Shown piece after piece: positions 8,903-16,953 of a DNA stretch of 34,932 nucleotides. Source of the DNA: Candidatus Fermentithermobacillaceae bacterium (lineage in GTDB: Bacteria; Bacillota; Sulfobacillia; Fermentithermobacillales; Fermentithermobacillaceae). The position numbers and the translations under genes were made by a program. The notes beneath the pieces were generated by a model. The model was not told the origin of the DNA. It worked only from the letters and a program-made list of their open reading frames with translations, and did no database searches. Where the stretch lies: the NCBI GenBank assembly GCA_012842105.1, contig DUTL01000159.1:1-34932 (forward strand). Direction: 5' to 3'. The number at the start of each line of letters is the position of its first letter. Positions within the stretch are counted from its first letter, which is position 1.

Positions 8903-9666
8903 TTGCTCATAACTCCTAAAAGGCTTTGCATAAGATTCTGTATGGACAGTGCGATCTCTTTGGTAAACACTCCGTAGAAAGCAACTGAACCTGATAAAAT
9001 TCCCAGGCCCACAAGGGTCTTTATAGGAATCCCTACGACAAACACGTTTAACTGTGGCACGGTCCTGGCAATCACTCCCAAAGCGAAATCTACAATCAGC
9101 GTAGACGCCCATACAGGGCACGATAGCGCTAAAGCGATTTTCAACATCCTGCCGGCTGCCCCAAGCCCTATTTGAGCCCATTCCCTCGGAACGGCGGCAG
9201 CCCCGGCAGGCACCAATTGAAAGGATTGAAACAACGCTTTTATCAACATGTGATGGCCATTGATTCCAAGAAAGATCAGAATTATCAGCAGGTACTTAAA
9301 TATACCAAGGATTGGGGAAGATTGCCCGTAGTGGGGATCGACTACATTTGCCATTCCAAAGCCGATTTTCATGTCAACAATATGCCCGGCAGTCTCAATG
9401 GCAGCTATCATAATGGTTCCGCAAAACCCCAGAAGCAAGCCAAACCCTACCTCGCTTGAGGCAGAAGCTATAAACCCGCCCAAAGTACCGGGGGAAGGGG
9501 ACACGGGCACAACCGGCCAGAGAATGTATCCCAAAAGAAGCGATACTGTCGCCTTTATGAGCCCCGGAACGTATCTGGTACCAATAACCGGAGCCGTTAC
9601 TATAAACCCTACAGTGCGAAGGGTGATCCACAGCAACGGAAAAAGTGCCTCTAACCAAACTTCCAA
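8899..9666 (-). CDS. fliR: Flagellar type III export protein FliR
   Basis: FliR is one of the core export-gate subunits (FliP5FliQ4FliR1). The 255-residue protein is almost wholly hydrophobic, with about six membrane segments. It has the family features EVGFGLLLGF, the KIGFGMANVVDP region, and PQLNVFVVGIPIKTLVGL near the C-terminus. The TTG start has a strong AAGGAGG eight bases upstream. It lies between fliQ and flhB in the usual order. Confidence 0.95.
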   Translation of the reverse strand: MEVWLEALFPLLWITLRTVGFIVTAPVIGTRYVPGLIKATVSLLLGYILWPVVPVSPSPGTLGGFIASASSEVGFGLLLGFCGTIMIAAIETAGHIVDMKIGFGMANVVDPHYGQSSPILGIFKYLLIILIFLGINGHHMLIKALFQSFQLVPAGAAAVPREWAQIGLGAAGRMLKIALALSCPVWASTLIVDFALGVIARTVPQLNVFVVGIPIKTLVGLGILSGSVAFYGVFTKEIALSIQNLMQSLLGVMSK

Positions 9667-9700
9667 TTGTCTCCCCTCCTTGGATACGAGCGTGTATCCC

Positions 9701-9967
9701 TCAAATAAGGCCTGGCAGCTGCTCTATGAGCCTCTGGGCAAAATCTACCAGAGTCTTCAACATCCACCCGCCGAAAAGCATGAGTGTCAACATAACCGCC
9801 ACTATTTTGGGCACAAAACTCAGAGTCTGGTCGTGTATCTGAGTGGTTGCCTGAAATATGGATATAAGCAGGCCCACTGCAACGGAAATCACGAGGCAGG
9901 GCATGGCTACCAGCAGTGTCACTCCCAGTGTTTCCTTTCCGATTGAAACCACTTGATCCAGTGTCAA
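9701..9967 (-). CDS. fliQ: Flagellar type III export protein FliQ
   Basis: FliQ is a small gate subunit with two membrane helices. The 88-residue product has the typical length and the family segment LLISIFQATTQIHDQTLSFVPK between the helices (written here across two motifs: an ISIFQATTQI turn and an SFVPKI stretch). The start is TTG with AGGAGGAG closely upstream. It sits between fliP and fliR. Confidence 0.95.
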   Translation of the reverse strand: MTLDQVVSIGKETLGVTLLVAMPCLVISVAVGLLISIFQATTQIHDQTLSFVPKIVAVMLTLMLFGGWMLKTLVDFAQRLIEQLPGLI

Positions 9968-10013
9968 CGTTACTCCTCCTAACCAAACCTGATTGTTCCC
10001 GGCAACCTAGGCC

Positions 10014-11138
10014 CTACTTGAAACTCCCTATCAAGGATCTTGTAATGAGCCCCCAACCGTCTACCAACACAAAAAGCAGAAGCTTAAAAGGCAATGAGAT
10101 GAGCACAGGTGGAAGCATTAACATGCCCATCGACATCAAAGTTGAAGCTACTACCATGTCGACAACCAGGAACGGCAAGAACAATATGAAACCCATTTCG
10201 AAAGCGGTCTTAAGCTCAGAAATGGCAAACGCAGGAACAACCTGAACCAGTGGCATCTCCTCGGGAGAAAAGGCCTCTCCTTCTTGCCCCATCTCAATAA
10301 AAAGGGCAAGGTCCTTTTCCCTTGTCTGCCTCAGCATAAATTGCTTTATAGGCCCCTGGCCCAGGGAAATAGCCTCCTGGGCGGAAAGGCCGCCTGCCAT
10401 ATAAGGCTCAATAGCCACTTGATTAACCTGGTTCCAGGTAGGAGCCATCACAAAAAACGTAAGTAGCAGGGCAAGCCCCACAAGCACCTGGTTGGGTGGT
10501 GTTTGCTGGGTTCCCAGGCTTGTGCGCAAGAACGAAAACACTATGACTATGCGCGTAAATGATGTGGTCAAAATAAGTATGGCAGGTGCAAGGGTCAGTA
10601 CTGTCAAGACCGCCAAAATCCCAATTGCGTTTAATAAGCCGCCCTGTCCGGTTTCGCCGTCAATCCTGATATCAATGTTGGGGATCATGTTCTCAGGAGC
10701 TGCCGACGCGTACCCGCACAGGCAGTTAGCCAGCAACACTCCCAAGAGCAAACCGGTAATCATCTTGGTAGAACCAAACCGCGTAGAGCGCTCTGAGATT
10801 CGGGCAATGACGTCAGAAAAGAAACTCTTTGTGCTATCTGTTTCTTTACAATCCTGGGGGGCGGGTAGATCATCAAGTTCAGAAGCGGGCATTTCTTTGA
10901 GAAGTGAGATGTTGTGGTCCGTAAGGCCCAGAACCAGAATGGACCGGCCTGCTTTGATAACGCAGACCATGCGTTCCCTGCCTAACGCCAAAGAGTCCAT
11001 TACCTGAAGGTACGCCATAGGCCTACCGGGCCTAAAGCGGCGGCTCCATAAACGAACAGCCAGCACAGCCAATGTGATCATTAAGCCTAAGAACCCGGCA
11101 ACCTTAAGGAATTCTGAAGCTAAAGAATGTGAGTTCAT
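10014..11138 (-). CDS. fliP: FliO-FliP fusion, flagellar type III export gate
   Basis: One 374-residue frame joins two proteins that are normally separate. Residues 1-90 look like FliO: one membrane helix (about 12-29), a basic stretch, then a small domain with VMDSLALGRERMVCVIKAGR and LGLTDHNISLL. A linker leads to FliP from about residue 126, including what would be its signal sequence (MITGLLLGVLLANCLCGYASA). The FliP core follows with LILTTSFTRIVIVFSFLR and TPPNQVLVGLALLLTFFVM. The Met at 126 (10763) has no Shine-Dalgarno before it, which favours a true fusion over two adjacent in-frame genes. FliO assists FliP assembly, so joining them makes sense. The start codon also lacks a close ribosome site. 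Confidence 0.9.
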   Translation of the reverse strand: MNSHSLASEFLKVAGFLGLMITLAVLAVRLWSRRFRPGRPMAYLQVMDSLALGRERMVCVIKAGRSILVLGLTDHNISLLKEMPASELDDLPAPQDCKETDSTKSFFSDVIARISERSTRFGSTKMITGLLLGVLLANCLCGYASAAPENMIPNIDIRIDGETGQGGLLNAIGILAVLTVLTLAPAILILTTSFTRIVIVFSFLRTSLGTQQTPPNQVLVGLALLLTFFVMAPTWNQVNQVAIEPYMAGGLSAQEAISLGQGPIKQFMLRQTREKDLALFIEMGQEGEAFSPEEMPLVQVVPAFAISELKTAFEMGFILFLPFLVVDMVVASTLMSMGMLMLPPVLISLPFKLLLFVLVDGWGLITRSLIGSFK

Positions 11139-11216
11139 ACTAATGCCGGAAAACCCGGCGGGCCCCCCCTCTTTTTCTGTCTATCTGCCCAACCGCCTGG
11201 TTACCTGCTTATATGC

Positions 11217-11753
11217 TTAGAAATTCGTGTGCTTGCGGCCCTTTCCTTTGCCCAAAACCTCCTGAATTCTTACCCCGAAGTTCTCATCGATTACGACAAC
11301 TTCGCCCTTTGCAAATATCTTTCCGTTAACCAAGATGTCAACAGGATCCCCGGCGAGCCTATCCAGTTCAACTATTGAACCAACAGTGAGGTTTAGCAGA
11401 TCCTTGACGTAACACTTGGATTTTCCCAGTTCGACGCTGATTGACAGGGGAATATCCAGGAGCACACCCATATCGGAAATAGGTTTTTCGGATACGGGCT
11501 CCATTTGGAATTCCTCAAAATCAGCTACCTGAATCGAAGGTTGAACATGCACCCCTTCTGATTCCTGAGGCGCAGTTTCCCGGTGATCTACACGGGCACT
11601 GTGATTTTGCACCGGCAGTTCCCGTTCTGAAGCGGCCTCCTCTGAATCCTGTCCGGCTAATGGGCCTTGTACATGGTTGGCCTCTTCAGATGCTCCCTCT
11701 GCTTCCTTCAGCAAAGCCTCAATATCCTCCTGGCTAAGATTGTCATTTCTCAT
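11217..11753 (-). CDS. fliN: Flagellar motor switch protein FliN
   Basis: The 178-residue protein ends in a SpoA/FliN domain (about residues 95-170: VLLDIPLSISVELGKS, then LLNLTVGSIVELDRLAG, then VNGKIFAKGEVVVIDENFGVR). Its N-terminus, LSQEDIEALLKEA, resembles the CheY-P-binding peptide of FliM and FliY. An acidic, disordered linker joins the two. The CheC-like phosphatase domain of Bacillus FliY is missing, so FliN is the right name. It forms the lower C-ring with FliM, whose gene ends two bases upstream. The ATG has GAGGAG upstream. Confidence 0.94.
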   Translation of the reverse strand: MRNDNLSQEDIEALLKEAEGASEEANHVQGPLAGQDSEEAASERELPVQNHSARVDHRETAPQESEGVHVQPSIQVADFEEFQMEPVSEKPISDMGVLLDIPLSISVELGKSKCYVKDLLNLTVGSIVELDRLAGDPVDILVNGKIFAKGEVVVIDENFGVRIQEVLGKGKGRKHTNF

Positions 11754-11755
11754 GG

Positions 11756-12748
11756 CTAGATCAACTCCTCACTATTGTCTTCCCGCCGCGAAACTATTCT
11801 CGCAGCCATCCTCGAGCCAACCCGTCCGATTTCAACGTTGAACTTAGGCTTGCCCAGAAGATGCAATACTGCGTAATCACTTGTACGTGCATCAAGTTCA
11901 ATAACATCCCCTGGTTTAAGAGACATCACATCTTTCATGGCCAGGGCCCTTTCTCCAAGACGGCAGGATATGGGAATTTCAACGTGCTGAATAGCCGATG
12001 AAACGCTTTCATTGTTTTTCTCGTTGCTCTCGTCGTCTCTCTTGGAAAACCAACGGTGGGCTGACAGGGCCGGCAATACCGGTTCAAGCAATGTATACGG
12101 AAGGCACAATTCTATGTTGCCTGACTGCCCCCCAAATTTCATCCCTATCGTTACTGACATCACAATATCGTTAGGAGCCATTGCCTGCTGCACGAACAAA
12201 GGGTTCACCTCTATTGATGCCACTGAGAGTTCATGTTGCTCAATGTTGAATTCCCTCAACGTAGTCGACAGGATTTGGGCCATGGTTTCAGCTATGCGCC
12301 TTAATACGGCGGTTTCGATTTCAGTTAAAGCCCTTGACACTGCCATTGCAGTCCCCGGCCCTCCGCATAACCTGTCTACCATGAAAAGTGCGATTTGAGG
12401 GCTGAAGTTGACCAGCATGTTTGAGGATAGGGATTCCCAATCGACCACTGCCACTGAACACGGGTTGGAGAGGCCGGTTGAAAATTCCTCATAAGTAACC
12501 TGGTCGACTGACAAGACGTTAGAGTGAATTGCAAGCCTGAACAGACCTGAGAAATACGAAGTAACCAGCCTGCAGAAGTTATCGAACAGGAGCTGAACGC
12601 CTCGCAAATGGTCTTTGGAAAACTTGTCGGGGCGTTTGAAATCATATACGCGCAGCCTTGGCTTTACCACTTGCAACTCGTTATCGTCTGTACCTTCTTT
12701 CATCATTGAACTGATCAGTTCTTCGATTTCCTTTTGCGTAAGCGCCAA
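11756..12748 (-). CDS. fliM: Flagellar motor switch protein FliM
   Basis: FliM links FliG to FliN in the C-ring and receives CheY-P. The N-terminal LTQKEIEELISSM is the likely CheY-P peptide. The middle domain (about 45-230) follows, with FKRPDKFSKDHLRGVQLLFD and LVNFSPQIALFMVDRLCGGP. A C-terminal FliN-like domain ends the protein. The length of 330 residues is normal. The TTG start has GGAGGTG seven bases upstream. It lies between fliL and fliN. Confidence 0.96.
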   Translation of the reverse strand: MALTQKEIEELISSMMKEGTDDNELQVVKPRLRVYDFKRPDKFSKDHLRGVQLLFDNFCRLVTSYFSGLFRLAIHSNVLSVDQVTYEEFSTGLSNPCSVAVVDWESLSSNMLVNFSPQIALFMVDRLCGGPGTAMAVSRALTEIETAVLRRIAETMAQILSTTLREFNIEQHELSVASIEVNPLFVQQAMAPNDIVMSVTIGMKFGGQSGNIELCLPYTLLEPVLPALSAHRWFSKRDDESNEKNNESVSSAIQHVEIPISCRLGERALAMKDVMSLKPGDVIELDARTSDYAVLHLLGKPKFNVEIGRVGSRMAARIVSRREDNSEELI

Positions 12749-12763
12749 ATTCGATCACCTCCG

Positions 12764-13192
12764 CTACTGAATGATGAACTCTGTAAAGAACACCTCTTTG
12801 ACCATGCCCTGGCATTTGGCTTCGATTCTGTCGAGAATGGCTTTTTGCAGATTACGCAACCCTTCCTCGCCGGCCAGTTCTTCATAGGTCTTAGAACGCA
12901 GCAGGGCATATATGTCTGTCTTAAGCTCTGAACTTCTCGTTACCAACTGCTTCTGGCTATGGCTGTCAACAGCTTCTAGATCAAGGCTAATTCTTATGAA
13001 CCTGCCCGAATCTTTGAGATTGGTTATGAACTGTCCCAAGCAGCAGGTTAGTGCTGTCTCAGCGCTGTTCTTACCCCCACCGTTGCTATTTGCCAGCGGC
13101 AACCCGGGCAGTCCCCAGGACCTGGCAGCTACTGCATACCCTACGGCAAGGGCTACTATCACAATTGCCGCTATCCAAACCCACTTTTTCAT
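12764..13192 (-). CDS. fliL: Flagellar basal body-associated protein FliL
   Basis: FliL surrounds the stator and supports torque. The 142-residue product has one N-terminal membrane helix directly after KMKKW, a short flexible linker, and a periplasmic-side domain with FITNLKDSGRFIRISLDLE and a C-terminal VKEVFFTEFIIQ. The ATG at 13192 is chosen because GGGGG lies about nine bases before it and the helix then begins at once. An ATG at 13216, directly after the motB stop, would add eight residues. Gene order motA-motB-fliL-fliM is usual in Clostridia. Confidence 0.9.
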   Translation of the reverse strand: MKKWVWIAAIVIVALAVGYAVAARSWGLPGLPLANSNGGGKNSAETALTCCLGQFITNLKDSGRFIRISLDLEAVDSHSQKQLVTRSSELKTDIYALLRSKTYEELAGEEGLRNLQKAILDRIEAKCQGMVKEVFFTEFIIQ

Positions 13193-13217
13193 CTTCAACA
13201 TACCCCCAACTGCCATC

Positions 13218-13958
13218 CTACTGCGGCTCTGCCATGGAAAGGGACGGCCTCAGGATAATCACGTCCACCCTTCGATTCCTCTGCCTGCCTTCAGCGGTAT
13301 CATTCGTATCGATAGGATGATACTCGCCATAACCGGCTGCTTGAAGCTGATCAGGATGCAGGTTGGTCTCCTCAATCAAAAACCTTACAACCCTCGTGGC
13401 CCGACCGGTTGACAATTCCCAGTTTGAAGGAAACCTTGGCGTATTAATCGCCCAGTTGTCAGTATGGCCTTCCACCCTGACAGGGTTGTCCACTTTGCCC
13501 AGAAGTTCTCCTACTTTGAGAAGCACTTCCCTGCATTCAGGGCGTAACTCATCTTGTCCGATGTCAAACAGCACTGTATCGGCAAACCTGAACACCACCC
13601 CTCGCTCTTCAAGTTCGACAGTTACTTTTTCAGTCAACCCCGCTTTGGCCAACTCTTCTTCAAACTCTGCAGCCAGGGCTCTCATACCGGCCATTTCTTG
13701 TGCCAAAAGGTGTGCCTGAAGATCCTGCGGATCAAAGATGTCATCAGACGGAGGGATTGCTGGCGTAACAGAGCCTTCCATAATTCCAAGGGCTCCCTGC
13801 AGGGAGGACATGACCGCCCTGAACTTGTCAATTTCCACTACTGACATTGAAAACAACAGGATGAAGAAACACAAGAGCAAAGTTACCATGTCGGCATAAG
13901 TGTTCATCCAGGGAGCGTCACGCGTCGTATCGTCATCTGATATCCATCGGTATTTCAC
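13218..13958 (-). CDS. motB: Flagellar motor stator protein MotB
   Basis: MotB anchors the stator to peptidoglycan. The N-terminal helix has NTYADMVTLLLCFFILLFS, in which Asp23 is the ion-carrying residue of the family. A plug and linker follow, then an OmpA-like domain (about 130-240) with VEGHTDNWAINTPRFPSNWE and ERQR-type residues near GRQRNRRVDV. The GTG start has GGAGGTG seven bases upstream and overlaps the motA end by 26 bases, so the pair is coupled. Whether the motor uses protons or sodium cannot be settled by eye. Confidence 0.96.
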   Translation of the reverse strand: MKYRWISDDDTTRDAPWMNTYADMVTLLLCFFILLFSMSVVEIDKFRAVMSSLQGALGIMEGSVTPAIPPSDDIFDPQDLQAHLLAQEMAGMRALAAEFEEELAKAGLTEKVTVELEERGVVFRFADTVLFDIGQDELRPECREVLLKVGELLGKVDNPVRVEGHTDNWAINTPRFPSNWELSTGRATRVVRFLIEETNLHPDQLQAAGYGEYHPIDTNDTAEGRQRNRRVDVIILRPSLSMAEPQ

Positions 13959-14748
13959 TGCCTGGCACCTCCCTTACCCGTGACGGCCTGGTGATCTCTT
14001 CTCGCTGCTTCGGTGCCAGGAATGATTTGAGTTTCTCCTGAACGATTCTTGGGTTGTCCCCGGCCTGGATAGATAACACGCCTTCAATTATTGCCTCTTT
14101 GTTGTAGATCTCCTCTGCGCTCTTGGTCTTTAGTTTGTTAGCTATGGGAAGGCAGACCATGTTAGCCAGAACCGATCCGTAGAAAGTCGTTACCAGGGCT
14201 GTAGCCATGCCGGGGCCAATTGCCTCCGGGCTGTCCAGGTTCACAAGCATCTGAATTAGGCCTATCAGAGTCCCAAGCATTCCAAAGGCCGGGGCAAAGG
14301 CGCCCATGGTTTCAAAAACGCTCTGCCCCGTCTTATGGCGCTGGGCAACGAAAGCCAATTCGGTTTCCAGGATGTTTCTAACCAGTTCAGGTGTGGTGCC
14401 ATCCACTACAAGCCTAATTCCCTTCTGCAAAAACATGTCGTCAAGGGCGTCTGCATCTTCATCAAGCGCCAGGAGCCCCTCTCGCCTTGCTTTGTCAGCA
14501 AACCGGACTATCGTGTTAATCGTCTCAGAAAGATCCTGTTGTACAGATGTAAACGCGTTCTTTGCAATTGACATAACGTCCAGGAAAGTGCCTAGAGGAT
14601 AGCTGCTAAGTGTGGCGGTAAGGGTGCCTCCGATGGTGATCAACACGGAAGATATGTCCCAAAACATCGTAAGGCTCCCACCGTTGGACATGCCCCATAC
14701 AAGGAGAATGAAACCTGACACTATACCGGTTACAGACGCCCTATCCAT
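13933..14748 (-). CDS. motA: Flagellar motor stator protein MotA
   Basis: MotA forms the outer ring of the ion-driven stator. Four membrane helices are visible, two near the N-terminus and two around residues 145-205. The family motif AFAPAFGMLGTLIGLIQML is present, and the cytoplasmic loop is charged as needed for contact with FliG. The length of 271 is typical. The ATG has GAGGTG upstream. Only 19 bases separate it from flgE; the small flbD gene often found between them is absent. Confidence 0.96.
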   Translation of the reverse strand: MDRASVTGIVSGFILLVWGMSNGGSLTMFWDISSVLITIGGTLTATLSSYPLGTFLDVMSIAKNAFTSVQQDLSETINTIVRFADKARREGLLALDEDADALDDMFLQKGIRLVVDGTTPELVRNILETELAFVAQRHKTGQSVFETMGAFAPAFGMLGTLIGLIQMLVNLDSPEAIGPGMATALVTTFYGSVLANMVCLPIANKLKTKSAEEIYNKEAIIEGVLSIQAGDNPRIVQEKLKSFLAPKQREEITRPSRVREVPGSEIPMDIR

Positions 14749-14767
14749 TTACGCTCACCTCGTAACA

Positions 14768-16000
14768 CTATCTCTTGAGATTGACCAATTCCTGCAATAA
14801 CTCGTCAGATACGGTAATAACCCTTGAGTTTGCTTGAAATCCCCTTTGTGTAATAATCATCTGGGTAAATTCCTCTGCAAGGTCTACGTTAGACATCTCA
14901 AGGGCAGTAGGCGCTATAGTGCCCCTTCCGGAAGTCCCTGCCGCACCTACGTCTGCAACCCCTGAGTTGTTTGATTCAACGAAAAGGTTCTTGCCTACCT
15001 TGATAAGGCCCGACGGGTTTGCAAAGCTGGCAAGGGCGATTTGGCCCAGGACCCGGTTTTTGCCATTGGAATAAAACCCTGATATCACTCCGTTAGAGTC
15101 AAAACTGAATGACTCAAGGGTGCCCGTAGGCCACCCGTCAACTGCGCCCGACTCTATGGTTGTGGGCCCGGCAACCTGAGTTAGCCTGCCAAAGTTCATG
15201 GTTACTGCTACATGATCAGCTCCGTTAGGAGTAAATTCGAATTGGTTCTTATCAACGTCGTTGAAAGTACCATCGTGGCCAAAAGTGATAATCCCCGGGT
15301 CCGCCGTACCTCCTCCTGGAAGATGGGCTATCCATGTCCATTCATTTGTATTCGTCTTCTCAAAGTCCACTTGGATGCTGTGTGTTCTCCCCAGGGAATC
15401 GTATACCGTAATGGCAGTGGTCTTCATAAAGCCCACTTCTGCTTCTGCATCGAGGTTCTTAATCCAGTCCATATTGCTTGTTGCCCTTGCAGGCATGTTC
15501 GACCCCACTTGTATAGACAATGCCTCCAGGTTTTGGCCTGTACGGTTAGGCGGCAGGGTGCCGTCTGAACCTGAAGCCCAACCCAGCACCTTCCTTCCTT
15601 CGTAGTCCACAAGTATGCCGTCGCCGTCAGTTGAAAAGTTGCCGACCCTGGTATATGAACGGCTCTCGCCATCCAGTACAACGAAAAACCCGTTGCCCTC
15701 TATGGCAACATCAGTCAGCCGCGACGTAGGCTGCAAGTTCCCAGGCGTCTGAATGGTATCGATGCTTGCCACATTTACGCCTAGCCCAACCTGCATAGGG
15801 TTAGTGCCTCCCCGTTCGGCCTGTGATGCGCCTGAAGGCGAACTGGCCCCCCTGAGGGTCTGGCTGAACACTTCCTGAAACGTCACCCGGCTGGATTTGT
15901 ACCCGGGAGTATTCACGTTTGCTATGTTGTTCCCAATAACGTCCATGCGGGTCTGGTGAGTCCTTAATCCAGACACTGCGCTGAACAATGAACGCATCAT
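14768..16000 (-). CDS. flgE: Flagellar hook protein FlgE
   Basis: FlgE builds the hook. The N-terminus MMRSLFSAVSGLRTHQTRMD followed by GNNIANVNTPGYK is the flagellar rod/hook signature. The C-terminus, EMSNVDLAEEFTQMIITQRG followed by FQANSRVITVSDELLQELVNL, is the matching coiled-coil part. The middle D1/D2 domains are of moderate size (410 residues in all). The ATG at 16000 has AAGGGG about eleven bases upstream; a GTG four codons earlier is less likely. A strongly structured 63-base interval precedes the gene. Confidence 0.96.
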   Translation of the reverse strand: MMRSLFSAVSGLRTHQTRMDVIGNNIANVNTPGYKSSRVTFQEVFSQTLRGASSPSGASQAERGGTNPMQVGLGVNVASIDTIQTPGNLQPTSRLTDVAIEGNGFFVVLDGESRSYTRVGNFSTDGDGILVDYEGRKVLGWASGSDGTLPPNRTGQNLEALSIQVGSNMPARATSNMDWIKNLDAEAEVGFMKTTAITVYDSLGRTHSIQVDFEKTNTNEWTWIAHLPGGGTADPGIITFGHDGTFNDVDKNQFEFTPNGADHVAVTMNFGRLTQVAGPTTIESGAVDGWPTGTLESFSFDSNGVISGFYSNGKNRVLGQIALASFANPSGLIKVGKNLFVESNNSGVADVGAAGTSGRGTIAPTALEMSNVDLAEEFTQMIITQRGFQANSRVITVSDELLQELVNLKR

Positions 16001-16027
16001 CTCTGAATGCACCCCTTTCTCTTTTGA

Positions 16028-16090
16028 GTTCCGGCGCTTTCTCCATCATTCGAAAGCGCTTGGCCTCCCTGAAAGGGTCCGGCCCGGAAC
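16028..16090 (-). promoter_or_regulatory. Possible three-way-junction RNA before flgE
   Basis: The minus-strand RNA can fold with an outer stem GTTCCG/CGGAAC (16090-16085 with 16033-16028), an inner hairpin GCC..CCCT-TTC-AGGG..GGC, and a second hairpin GCGCTTTC/GAAAGCGC with a ten-base loop (16059-16034). No U-tract follows, so it is not a terminator. It may set hook mRNA stability or a processing point. The fold was found by eye only. Confidence 0.45.
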
Positions 16091-16494
16091 TACTTGTCCA
16101 TTATTACTGCACTGTCAATCGAGGTGAACAGGTTTTGTCTCATCCTGTCCTCTGGAATCACGGTAACAACTGTCCGGCTTTGCGGTGCGACTACAAAAGC
16201 TACTCCTTTCATCAGCACCAGAGTCGACCTGGCTCCCTTGGCCTGGGCAATGTCCATTGCGCTATCCAGTTCTCCAACATAGTCAGTTTTTGCGTCACCG
16301 TTCCATGCGTGAATCCTTTGCTCTGCATGCTTGGAGAAAGTGACGTTTGCGCCTTTCCCGGCTTGCCTGAGCGCTTCCAAAAAAGCACCGTTCCCCGCTT
16401 TGGGTAATGCCTGGGCCCGTTGGGTTTGCCTCTGCAAGGCGGTTTGAGTATTAAGAGAGTCTATCCTGTTATTACTCTTAATCTTCAGTCCCAT
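16090..16494 (-). CDS. TIGR02530-type flagellar operon protein
   Basis: This 134-residue protein fits the flagellar operon family TIGR02530, which lies between flgD and flgE in Firmicutes and some Proteobacteria and has no established function. It has a basic Gln-rich N-terminus, the characteristic VTFSKHAEQRI segment near the middle, and a C-terminal alpha/beta part with LVLMKGVAFVVAPQSRTVVTVI. The ATG at 16494 has GGAGGGG six bases upstream and overlaps flgD by 17 bases. The location exactly matches the family, which makes the call firm; the role remains unknown. Confidence 0.9.
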   Translation of the reverse strand: MGLKIKSNNRIDSLNTQTALQRQTQRAQALPKAGNGAFLEALRQAGKGANVTFSKHAEQRIHAWNGDAKTDYVGELDSAMDIAQAKGARSTLVLMKGVAFVVAPQSRTVVTVIPEDRMRQNLFTSIDSAVIMDK

Positions 16495-16927
16495 GAACCG
16501 CCCCTCCAATCCAGATAAGGTTTTCGACGGGAATCTCCTGCTCTTTGCTGCGAACTACCAACCTGCCCGAACAGAAACCTACACCTTCAATAACTCCTGT
16601 AGCCAGGCCATTTGAAACCACCGCTTCAAATTGCTTTCCAATGAGGTGGGCGGCTTCAACCAGGCTTCTTCCCAATTGGTTCTCCACCAGGTAACTGCAC
16701 AGCCACGAAATGTTGCCGTTAAGGTTCTGCATTTGCGTAGCAGTGGTGAACTGAGCCATCTGAGCAAAGAAGTCCTGCTCATTTACAGGCTCCATGGGAT
16801 CTTGATACCTTAACTGGGTTAGAAGGATCTCCATGAACTGATCCTGAAGCGCTCCTACCTGGTTTGCAACTTGATTAGCCTGAATTTGATTCCATCCGCC
16901 TTGAGTTGCCTGAACTGCCGACGACAT
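16478..16927 (-). CDS. flgD: Hook capping protein FlgD
   Basis: FlgD forms the cap under which hook subunits assemble. The N-terminal family motif is clear in FMEILLTQLRYQDPMEPVNE and FFAQMAQFTTATQMQNLN. The C-terminal part is short, giving 149 residues, as in many Firmicutes that lack the tandem Ig-like domains. The ATG at 16927 has GGAGGTG six bases upstream; an ATG and a GTG further upstream overlap fliK. It lies between fliK and the TIGR02530-type gene. Confidence 0.94.
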   Translation of the reverse strand: MSSAVQATQGGWNQIQANQVANQVGALQDQFMEILLTQLRYQDPMEPVNEQDFFAQMAQFTTATQMQNLNGNISWLCSYLVENQLGRSLVEAAHLIGKQFEAVVSNGLATGVIEGVGFCSGRLVVRSKEQEIPVENLIWIGGAVHGTED

Positions 16928-16953
16928 ACTTGTCACCTCCATGTGAACAACGC

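Noticed and set aside
8903-9181. Long N-terminal extension of the flhB frame into fliR
   Set aside because: The ATG at 8902 has the typical ATGA overlap and begins the conserved FlhB N-terminus; the extension lacks membrane or domain features and overlaps a real gene.
9371-9946. 191-codon open frame on the plus strand across fliR-fliQ
   Set aside because: It is antisense to two well-supported membrane genes, has an implausible composition and no ribosome site.
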